From Ephydatia muelleri (Eukaryota > Porifera > Demospongiae > Spongillida > Spongillidae): 64,000 bases of DNA. Positions 55,851-64,000 of the stretch are shown here, in pieces. The first letter of the stretch is position 1; each line of letters opens with the position of its first letter. The notes below the pieces were generated by a model. The model was not told where the DNA came from, searched no databases, and saw only the letters and a list, made by a program, of their open reading frames with translations. The DNA lies in contig JABACO010000003.1 of assembly GCA_013339895.1 (NCBI GenBank), positions 1,725,860 through 1,789,859 on the forward strand, in the 5' to 3' direction. The translations under genes and the position numbers were made by a program.

Positions 55851-56694
55851 AGGGGTGCTGCCAGTTGCAGGTTCCTTGATCAGTGACGTACGAAGGAAGC
55901 TGTTCTGGTGCATCGGGGCTCCATTCAGACGGACCCAGTGAGCGTAATCAAATGCTTGGAGTTTTAATCGTAGTACGTCAGAAAAATCCAACATTCTGAA
56001 TAAAGCGCCAACATTCCGACTCACAAGTGCAACTTATTAGCCAATGCTTAAATACGGTTGGGTCTGGGTACGGGACTACTCCAGGTGGGGCTTGTAGTTA
56101 TTTTATTCATTTGAGTAAGGTATGTGTTTCTGCTGAGTAATTAACTGTGAATGGAACCTGCCCTTTACACTCGTCCAATATCATACAGCTATTAAATTAG
56201 TCTGGAGATGGCTTTCTAATCAGCCCACATTGAACTCTAGTGCAGCAGCGAACATATTGGCATACGTAAATGGTAGGAATTTAATAATGTCAGGAAACGA
56301 ACTAAATCCATTACATTTACAGCACCAAATTAAATTTAGTACTACGACTCTACGAGTCCCTTGCACTGCATTGATCGATTTCCACACAAAAGATTTCGCG
56401 GCGCGATTTTCTGGTGGCGTGTTTTACTACTGGAGGTCAAAGAATTCAAATGCGCTGGTCTGTATATAGCTTCGCTGGTACGGTTACGGTTATTGATTTC
56501 GACAAACGTTGAGAGCACAAAGGGTTAAAGTAGAATATATCTGAATTTGTGACGTGGAGGTGCTTGAGAACCGCTCAAAGCGCTGGTACGTTACCATTTG
56601 TGCAACACTTGAGGGCAGGAAGGTGTGTAGACTAGCCTATTAATCGAGCGACTGAAACAATACAGCGCTTTGCCATCAGTCCATAGCAAAAAAA
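55851..56694. other. No gene seen
   Basis: Contains an inverted MITE end (GGTCTGGGTACGGGACTAC near 56060). ORFs at 55797-56024 and 56230-56469 lack features. Confidence 0.5.
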
Positions 56695-56984
56695 GGGGGG
56701 GGGGGGGGGGGGGGGGGGGGGGAGGGGGCACGCCCATCAAAACTCATTATTCGTGCCGTTAGTACACATTCGGTCCGGTTGCAAGATACGAGTTAGGCGG
56801 CAGGGGGTGGGGGGTGGGGAAACTGGAAGAATCGGTCACAGTCAGAAACGCACAGAGGTTACTAGTATAGGTCGAGCAGAGACTGCGCGCGAAGCATCGA
56901 GTGGACGAGGTTTGGTTAGCTGCTTGAGTGTGATTACTGAGTGTGCAAAACGCAGCCTGGAGGGTCGACAGGTTCAAACCTTCC

Positions 56985-57026
<42 letters not shown>
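56695..57026. repeat. Facing G28 and C41 tracts
   Basis: A run of 28 G (56695-56722) and a run of 41 C (56986-57026) enclose about 260 bp. They could pair as a long hairpin stem. ORFs spanning them on both strands are tract artefacts. Confidence 0.8.
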
Positions 57027-57827
57027 ATAAAAGCGACTCCCTTAGTATTTATATTCTTGAAGGCTTTTTAAGCTTTACGTAGAAGCACGTTTGACTGTGG
57101 ACAATGTATACGGCGATTTAGTGTAGCCGACAATTATAGCAGTGTGTGCATGACGTAATATTGCTTTTATCACCTTTGGTGTCGATCGATTCGATGTGTG
57201 CATGGCCAGAAGACCTTGGGACGATAGTAAATTTTCAGTTGGAGCGTAGTGGAAGGTGAAGTGGGTTTCTGTACTGTAACACGAGACCTCAGTGATGTGG
57301 GAGTCCCATAAAACTGTGCTACCTCTTTCATCACGTGATTTACTTTGAATATTACCTGACAACCTGTGCACCAACATTGCGGATCGTGTGTCAATGTGTC
57401 AATTTATATTGTGTACATGTGTCAGATTTTGGAGTGGTCACATAACGAGAAAGGTCTGTGCCCCACTCAAGATCATGTCAGCACACCACCTTACCTGTCC
57501 ACATGTGCGCGTTCAGTTTGCTAGTGGGATGTGGTACGCTGTACAGCCTCATAACGAGAGGGAAGGATAGTCTGACTTCACTGACTCTGTTGCATGTATA
57601 TTAAGATAGTAACGTTGATATGGAAAAGGCTTTCAAACGATTGACCGGAGGATTAAAAGGAAGTAAGGCAGGTCACTGAGTACCCTATCTAGCATGCAGA
57701 GTCACCAGGTCAGTGTAGCCTCACTATAGTGCCATGTGTCAAATGGATATGCAGTACGTGTATAGTTTATTTATTTTTGCTGAAATATCTAAAAGTAATA
57801 ATGACATGTTTTCCCTCTCAGGTTGTC
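57027..57827. other. Upstream region of the membrane-protein gene
   Basis: No coding exon recognised. A CTCTCAG acceptor at 57821 just before the chosen ATG implies at least one 5' UTR exon somewhere upstream. In-frame ATGs at 57729 and later probably lie in the intron. Confidence 0.4.
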
Positions 57828-59558
57828 ATGGTAGCATGCAGTCCATATCATTGGCTCATTGCCGTCCACCTTATCATCTCCTCCAGCACGCATGCCCAGC
57901 CGAGTGGCAGCTCCCCCAGAACGGAGGGGGAGGGGCTGTGTCCCTCGTCCATCGCAGGTGACCTCGTGTCGTGTGACAGTCAGACTGGGGACTGGTTGGT
58001 CCGCAACACCAACTGGTTTGGCATGATCGACAACACCCTGGTGGTGGTCAATTGCCCCCCTAACTACTGCTTCTACAACACCTCATCCCCCTACGTCCGT
58101 ATCCCGCAGAACATTTCCTCTGACCCAGCTGAGGTCCTGTGTTACCCCGAGGGTAGGCGGGGCTACATATGCGGCCAATGTCTGCAGGGATGGGCACCGG
58201 CCGTCAACTCCGATCCGGTGGTGTGCGTCAGGTGCGAGGACGACACCAGGGGCTGGCTGTACTACCTGCTGGCCATCTACGTCCCCGTGTTTGCCTTCTT
58301 CATGTTCATCGTAGTTTTCAACGTGCGCTTCACCACTGGTCCCCTCAACGCCTTCATCCTCTACGCCCAGCTGATATCCACCACCTTCAACCAGCTGTAC
58401 AAGCCCATCGACGACTACCAGAGGGCCTACCGCACCCTGTACGGCGTCTTCAACCTGCAGTTCATCGCCAGCCTCCTCCCCCCCTTCTGCATAGGTAAGG
58501 ACCTGGACAGCCTCAACGTCATAGCCCTGAAGTACCTGGAGGCCGTGTTCCCCCTCTTCACGATCGTCGGTATCGTGGTGTTCCTCAGGTGCAAAGGTTT
58601 CTTCAGGTGCTGCTGCTGTGTGCCCTGTAGGGATAGGTGGGTGGGAAGTGGGAGGGTGGCCACCTCCCTGGTCCACGCCTTCGCGGCCTTCATCCTCCTC
58701 TCCTACACTCGCTTCTGCCTCGTCACCACGTACGTCCTCACACCCATCCCCCTTTGGAACATTGCTATGGAGACGGTGGGAGACAGGCCGTACTTTGCCG
58801 GCCAGCACAGGTTCTCTGAGCTCTCCTACATTCTGCCAAACGTTATTCCGGCCTGCATCGTCCTGGTAACGTTTATTGCCATCCCGCCCATACTGCTTTT
58901 GGACTATCCAATGCGGTGGATTGAGAGTGCGATATTCAAGTCCCCAGCCCTTACCCGGTGGTACCCCAAGGTTGGCATAGGCATCGTGCTGGACGCCTTC
59001 CAGGGGTGTTTCCACGACGACAAGCGCTACTTTGCTGGCCTGTACTTCACCCTGCGCCTCCTCCTCTTCATGACCTACTTTGCCCCCCTCATTCTCCAGT
59101 ATGTGCTCCAGCAGGTTCTGGTCACTGTCTTCGCTGTGTTCCTGAGCGTCCAGCGGCCTTACAAGATGCACTCCCTCAACTTCCTTGACAGCCTGCTCCT
59201 GCTCAATATGGCTGTCATCAATATCCTTGGCATCTACTCACTGGCCACAGACCAGCTCACTCCGAGTGCATCGTCGTCTTCCACGCTGACGTCCGTCTTC
59301 GCCATCCAGTATGTCCTCATATGGCTGCCAGTCGTATACGTGATGGTGTACCTGTGTCGGCGGTCAAAGATTGCAAGGGACTTTGTGCATCGCTCGAGAG
59401 GGCACTTCCATCTGAAGGAAGCATCCACCATGGAGCTGAGAGGTCGTACAAAACTGAGTGCCAGTGCAGTGGAGGGGAGAGATCGAGAGTCGGAGGTGGA
59501 ACGCTCCGATACTAGCACTCTGTATGTGCTGATTGATCTTGATCATCCTCCGAAATGA
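57828..59558 (+). CDS. Multi-pass membrane protein with Cys-rich ectodomain
   Basis: Predicted 576 residues. The ATG at 57828, six bases after a splice acceptor, gives a signal peptide (MVACSPYHWLIAVHLIISSS). The ectodomain has several Cys and N-glycosylation sites and an EGF-like knot YICGQCLQGWAP...CVRC. About eight hydrophobic segments follow (from LYYLLAIYVPVFAFF to YVLIWLPVVYVMVYL), then a charged cytoplasmic tail of about 70 residues. Blocks such as TTGPLNAFILYAQ are, from memory, typical of a large uncharacterised sponge/cnidarian membrane-protein family. The ligand is unknown. The gene is intact, a single coding exon, and strikingly GC-rich compared with its surroundings; a 362-codon antisense ORF is a by-product of that. 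Confidence 0.82.
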   Translation: MVACSPYHWLIAVHLIISSSTHAQPSGSSPRTEGEGLCPSSIAGDLVSCDSQTGDWLVRNTNWFGMIDNTLVVVNCPPNYCFYNTSSPYVRIPQNISSDPAEVLCYPEGRRGYICGQCLQGWAPAVNSDPVVCVRCEDDTRGWLYYLLAIYVPVFAFFMFIVVFNVRFTTGPLNAFILYAQLISTTFNQLYKPIDDYQRAYRTLYGVFNLQFIASLLPPFCIGKDLDSLNVIALKYLEAVFPLFTIVGIVVFLRCKGFFRCCCCVPCRDRWVGSGRVATSLVHAFAAFILLSYTRFCLVTTYVLTPIPLWNIAMETVGDRPYFAGQHRFSELSYILPNVIPACIVLVTFIAIPPILLLDYPMRWIESAIFKSPALTRWYPKVGIGIVLDAFQGCFHDDKRYFAGLYFTLRLLLFMTYFAPLILQYVLQQVLVTVFAVFLSVQRPYKMHSLNFLDSLLLLNMAVINILGIYSLATDQLTPSASSSSTLTSVFAIQYVLIWLPVVYVMVYLCRRSKIARDFVHRSRGHFHLKEASTMELRGRTKLSASAVEGRDRESEVERSDTSTLYVLIDLDHPPK

Positions 59559-61138
59559 GTGTTGCGATGTAGTACCTTCCCTATGTGTTCATTGTATTGT
59601 GTCTCTGAAGCGTACCATTATTTATTTTAGCATCGTATGATCCTCAACTGCAACTGCTGCACACCACATGCACGTTCATGGTATATATTGACACTGAAAG
59701 TGGGCGTCATATTTCACAAGCCATGCCACATGTATGTAGAGCTGGCACTTTCTGAATGTACTTGGATACTCTGTGACCTTACGGAAATTTTTAAAGACGA
59801 CTACGTAATTATACATAACCCATTCAGGAATGGAACTTATTCTCATTGTAACCAATAGATTAAGTATCCAACATGCACTGTACTATGCATTTAGGTTAAT
59901 AACTTAGAACTTGCACAGAAACGTTTCCACTGTTCAGTTAGCATTTGATAATACCATGAAAAAGAGAGATAATGACTGTTGGACATTGTTACTAAAATTA
60001 TACACAATCATCACAGTTGTCTAAAGCCATCCCTCATGCACTCACTAAAATTAGACTCAATCGTCACTAAAGCCAGCCCTCATGCACTTCTAAATGCCCA
60101 AGAGCATGATCGAGAAAGCAATGTAACTCTCACAGGGGTTAATGTTAGGCTCAGTCTTTGGTAGATGTGGGGGTTTGTGCACCTCAATCGTATGACTCAG
60201 TAGACAAGAAGTGAAATGGGAAAAGAGACCTGGGCTTCTGCACCCACATGCACAACCAGAAACTGTAGGTCTCCACCACAAGAGTTACATAGAGACCCAA
60301 CCCAGGTCAGAATACTTGAAATCCACATTTTGTCACTTTGACTGCCAAGAATGCAGTTGACCCTCTTGTAGCTCCCCAATTTAGTTAGCATACCTGTAGT
60401 GGGATTAAGTGGTCCATATGTGGTCAAAGTGGCTGGTTTGGCCAACATCCAATTTGTCACCAGGATATCAGCAGGAAGGTGTGACTTTTATTGGTCAATA
60501 AAGGCAGGCCATCCGAGACTAGAGAAGGTGTACAATGTGCATCAGCTTACATGCTCACGTTCATCGTAAAAAGGACACACTGACATACAAGGTGCATGGA
60601 GTGCAACATGTAGATGGATTACTGAGCCTGCTTCCAACAATTGGGATGGTAGCCTAGCAGTATTGGCTCACAGGAACTTAGAACAGTATACATGTAGATT
60701 ACAGGCCAAATGGGGTACCTTACTGTTGAATGAGAGCAATGGCTCAAGCTATTGCAGATTTGGAGTCAGCAAGGGCACCATCATCAAGGCAACAACATGC
60801 ATGGAATAGGACATTACTCAACCTTGTACACACACACACACAACACATCATACCCAACCACACACCACAACCACACACCACAACCACACACCACAACCAC
60901 ACACCACAACCACACACGGAAATACCTGTTAAAACCACAACAGAAGTTACATTGACTACGATATAATGAGCATGCAATTTGATTAAAGAGCCACAAAACT
61001 GTAGGATACATCTATAGGATGTGCAGTGCATGCATTTCTAGCTGTACTATAGTTTTAATCACTGCATGCCCATGATACATCCAGTAACTATGCATTACTT
61101 ATGCATAGCCTTCAACACGTTTTTTGACTGCGTTCCGT
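59559..61138. other. No gene seen; short tandem repeats
   Basis: 3' flank of the membrane-protein gene and intergenic DNA. Two similar stretches near 60004-60040 and 60050-60085 (CTAAAGCCATCCCTCATGCA type) are a short local duplication. Confidence 0.5.
60855..60918. repeat. 13-bp minisatellite
   Basis: About five units of AACCACACACCAC. Overlapping ORFs in several frames are artefacts. Confidence 0.85.
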
Positions 61139-61581
61139 TAATTGTTTTACGTAAGCCGCCACGTATGTGTACATGTACATTGATACATCGGATCGGATCA
61201 GGTTTCACCTGTCATTATTTCTCTCTCTTGCCGTCCTCTATATGTGTGAGCATGAACCAGGTCACTAGTTCTCGCCACTTCACAATAAACATCAGTAAAC
61301 TTGATAAACACTATATGTTTTTTATTTGTTTAACAAAGACGTAGAAAAAAAAGCGGAATTAAAATACAAATTTGTTAGCCAGCTCTTCCTGCGACCTATT
61401 GTGGACGCAGGTGCATTTCTCTTATACTGGGCGTTCGTCAGAAAGTTTTTCGAATTCGCCAAATTTCTACCCTCCTGCTATACGGTATCGCAATTTACCA
61501 GTCACTTTCAACTACTTCAAATTGACAATTGCAGTGCCGCAATTATTATCAGATTGTTTACAAAATTTGATACGGAATAAA

Positions 61582-63192
61582 ATGGGGAACCAGTCGTCTA
61601 AAGGAAACAGCGCTACCAAGGGAGAAGTCTACCATATGTTGCTGGTTGGTGAAACAGGTTCAGGGAAGACCTCCTTTCTCAATCTCGTGTATAACGTGCA
61701 GCTGGTTCACAAACTTGGCTTCGCGACGAGTGCAAAACAGTTTCGCAAGTACAACAAGATCAAATTTGAGAATCCTTCAAAGCGACCCATGGAGAGCGCA
61801 ACTATAGGATCAGAACTGTACGAGGTGCGATTCGAAGACATGACGATAGGGATAATTGACACCCCGGGTTTTGGGGACACCCGGGGTTTCGAGATTGACA
61901 AGCAAAACGTCAAGGATATTGTCGACAAGGTAAATGGCGTAGAGTACATAAATTGCATCTGCTTCGTGATTAATGGACGCCAGGCGAGGGTCACGCCGCA
62001 GTTCCAGTACGTCGTTTCAGAGATATCGGCAGTACTTCCGAAGATGTCCGTAATGAACATGGTTGTGCTGCTCACGAATACAAGAGATGAGACTGAGGCC
62101 AACATCGACATGAAAGAAGTCACCTCATTTTTGGGTGGGGAAATTATGCAAGAAAACATCTTCTGCTTGGAAAATCCGTACTGTAAGCTTGAAAAGCTTC
62201 GAAACAAGAAACCAGACCTACCTTGTGAGGAAATTGCAACAGGTTTGAAGGATGATTTTTCGGTAGCTAGTAAAACATTGGAGGCTATTCTGACATCAAT
62301 GATGCGTCTCAATCCAGTGAAAACCTGTGACTTTATGACTCTCTTTGTGATGAAAGAAGCAGTTGAAAAAGCTACTCTAAAATTGATGATAGCATGTCAG
62401 AATCAAGCATCATTGATAAAGGTTATTGGACTAAAGAAACAGGAAATAGATGAAGCTTTGAAAATGAAAACTCTCAACCAGAGTTTCAAAAATACTTACA
62501 CTGTGCCCAAAATCGTAATTGTCTACACGGAGGATCGCAATACCCTGTGTGGTGCTGATGGGTGCTATTCAAATTGTCATCTCGAATGCATCCTTCCGAA
62601 ACAGGGAGACCATAAGGTGAAGATGTGCGACAAAGATATCATCAAATTGTGCCACTGCATGGATGAAGTCACTAATATTTGCAGTAAATGCCACCACTCA
62701 TACGACACTCACTACCACATGATGCACAAATTTGAAAAGAAAGATGAGCAGGTTACATACTTTGACGAAGCAATGAAGGAGAGGTATGAGATGGCAGAGA
62801 AAAGCGTTGAAGACCTCAGCACCCTGATGAAAGACCAGTTGGATAGCAAGCTTAAAATGGCCATGGAGGAAGTGGTACAGCTTTCAGAGGACCTAATAAA
62901 TAAGGTTAATCATTTCGAGGAACATGCGAGTGCTGCAAGTTACGCTAAGCTGATCGAATGTCAGTTGATGTTAGTGGAGCAACGAATAAAGGCGACCCCT
63001 GCTGACGGAGTCATCAATGGCATCATGAGCGAGCTGGTCAAGACAAAGGAACAGTTGTTGGAAAAGCTACAGCTGCTAACAAAGGCAAGACAGGCTCCAT
63101 CTGCTAGCAAAGATATCAACGCTGATATAAATTTAGTGATTCCAAGGACATCTGATTCAGCTAAATGTTGTGATCCTGAGGACATCTACTAG
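61582..63192 (+). CDS. AIG1/GIMAP-like GTPase, copy 2
   Basis: Predicted 536 residues starting MGNQSSKGNS (myristoylation motif). The same motifs as copy 1 are all intact: GETGSGKTS P-loop, DTPGFGD, LTNTRDE, the Cys/His-rich segment with CSKCHHSYDTHYH, and a C-terminal coiled coil. Two extra residues lie near the C-terminus (TSDSAKCCDPEDIY). Differences from copy 1 are mostly conservative (Lys/Thr, Phe/Tyr, Ile/Val). The open frame extends upstream to 61372 without conserved protein features, so that part is taken as 5' UTR. Likely a membrane-anchored large GTPase of immune-type signalling; the exact function is unknown. Confidence 0.88.
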   Translation: MGNQSSKGNSATKGEVYHMLLVGETGSGKTSFLNLVYNVQLVHKLGFATSAKQFRKYNKIKFENPSKRPMESATIGSELYEVRFEDMTIGIIDTPGFGDTRGFEIDKQNVKDIVDKVNGVEYINCICFVINGRQARVTPQFQYVVSEISAVLPKMSVMNMVVLLTNTRDETEANIDMKEVTSFLGGEIMQENIFCLENPYCKLEKLRNKKPDLPCEEIATGLKDDFSVASKTLEAILTSMMRLNPVKTCDFMTLFVMKEAVEKATLKLMIACQNQASLIKVIGLKKQEIDEALKMKTLNQSFKNTYTVPKIVIVYTEDRNTLCGADGCYSNCHLECILPKQGDHKVKMCDKDIIKLCHCMDEVTNICSKCHHSYDTHYHMMHKFEKKDEQVTYFDEAMKERYEMAEKSVEDLSTLMKDQLDSKLKMAMEEVVQLSEDLINKVNHFEEHASAASYAKLIECQLMLVEQRIKATPADGVINGIMSELVKTKEQLLEKLQLLTKARQAPSASKDINADINLVIPRTSDSAKCCDPEDIY

Positions 63193-63395
63193 CATCAAAC
63201 TGATTTCTCGCTACATTACATGTTGCATTACCTAGCTTAGTTTAATTATGTGTGACTTGTAAATGATACATTCAGTTGAAAGCGGTAACTTCTTACTATT
63301 ACTGAAAGCATTTTGGTATGAGTCAATCCATCGGGTGACAATTATCTAAATGTGAATGAATGGTGTGTGCAAGCAAGGTGTCAATGGAAATAACA

Positions 63396-63668
63396 ATAAA
63401 TAATGTTAATCATTTCGAGGAACATGCGAGTGCTGCAAGTTACGCTAAGCTGATTGAATGTCAGTAGATATTAGTGGAGCAACAAATAAAGGCGACCCCC
63501 GCTGATGGAGTCATCAATGGCATCATGAGCGAGCTGGCCAAGACAAAGGAACAGTTGGAGGAAAAGCTACAGCTGGTAATGAAGGTATGACAGGCCCCAT
63601 CATCAACGCTGATATAAATTTAGTGATCCCAAGGACACCAGCCAAGTGATTCTGAGGACATATACTAA
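63396..63668 (+). pseudogene. Truncated tandem copy of the GTPase 3' end
   Basis: Repeats the last ~95 codons of the upstream gene (from the NKVNHFEEHASAASYAKL region to the stop). It has a TAG after ECQ, a TGA after VMKV and a deletion before the C-terminus. The following 3' flank is also repeated, so the duplication included non-coding DNA. Confidence 0.85.
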
Positions 63669-64000
63669 TTAAATAGCTGCATTAAACTGATTTCTCAGTA
63701 TACATTAAATTTTGCATTACCTAGCTTAGTACAATTATGTATGTGACTATGTGTGTGGCTATTATGAACTCAGTTGTAAATTATAGATTTAGTTGAATCT
63801 CAATCTATGGTTGAATGTGGTAACCTAACGCTGAAAGCATTGTGGAATGAGTCAACCAGCGCTTCAAAAGAGCTGGGTGACAAAGTGAGTAAATGGTGTG
63901 TGCATGTGCATATTCATGGGAATAACTGGAGCAATGAGTGTGCACGTGCATGCATGGGGGGGGGAGGGGCGAGGTGGTGATGGTGGAAGTGATGGTATGG

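Larger units (their letters stand above)
61139..63965. repeat. Inverted segmental duplication, copy 2 (GTPase locus)
   Basis: Reverse-complement partner of 24917-27203. It starts at the same ATTGTTTTACGTAAGCCG motif and ends in a G-rich tract after TGCACGTGCATGCATGG. It is longer than copy 1 because of an internal tandem duplication of the gene's 3' end (63396-63668 and flank). Confidence 0.9.

Noticed and set aside
56753-57082. 109-codon ORF ending in polyproline
   Set aside because: The tail is the C41 tract and the rest has no recognisable domain.
58083-59171. 362-codon minus ORF
   Set aside because: Exact antisense of the membrane-protein gene. It has low-complexity Glu/Gly/Val composition and follows from the GC-rich codon use of the sense strand.

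Overview
The window looks like a repeat-rich stretch of an animal nuclear genome, most likely a demosponge. The reasons are split genes with GT/AG introns, immunoglobulin-type exons, AIG1/GIMAP-like GTPases, a Roc-COR gene ending in a Death domain, stand-alone Death-domain exons, a multi-pass membrane protein of a type common in sponges, and many animal transposons. The species assignment is inference. Nothing resembles bacterial operons, CRISPR arrays or rRNA, and I found no tRNA by eye.

Only three protein genes look intact: two near-identical AIG1-type GTPases in opposite orientation (25193-26797 minus, 61582-63192 plus) and a GC-rich multi-pass membrane protein (57828-59558 plus). Most of the rest is duplicated, broken or mobile DNA.

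Layout. 0-8.5 kb: dispersed repeats, a possible signal-peptide exon, a 24-bp minisatellite, a THAP-domain pseudogene and a degenerate ORF. 9-12.5 kb: an Ig-receptor gene copy and a retroelement fragment, both cut by one 2-kb inversion. 13.0-18.9 kb and 29.9-36.9 kb: two direct copies of a 6-7 kb segmental duplication carrying an Ig-receptor gene and a decayed Ginger-like integrase transposon. 18.95-23.09 kb and 47.78-51.92 kb: two young Ty3/gypsy LTR retrotransposons with 116-bp LTRs and clear 5-bp target duplications; the first sits at the end of a hAT transposase relic. 37-40 kb: a RecQ-like helicase fragment followed by a candidate unclassified 2.7-kb DNA transposon. 40.6-42.3 kb: a dispersed repeat holding a second signal-peptide exon and a 251-bp hairpin MITE. 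44.7-47.4 kb: a Roc-COR-Death pseudogene. 52.4-53.8 kb: Death-domain exons. 53.85-54.59 kb: a spacer-less palindrome of about 740 bp. 55-57 kb: MITEs and facing G and C tracts. 57.8-64 kb: the membrane protein and the second GTPase, followed by a truncated tandem copy of its own 3' end.

The common thread is turnover of receptor and GTPase genes of innate-immune type (Ig, AIG1, Roc-COR, Death) by segmental duplication, inversion and transposition. The three Ig-receptor copies are each broken in different places, so they were disabled independently. I assign no cooperative pathway to these genes; the link between them is shared architecture and shared genome dynamics.
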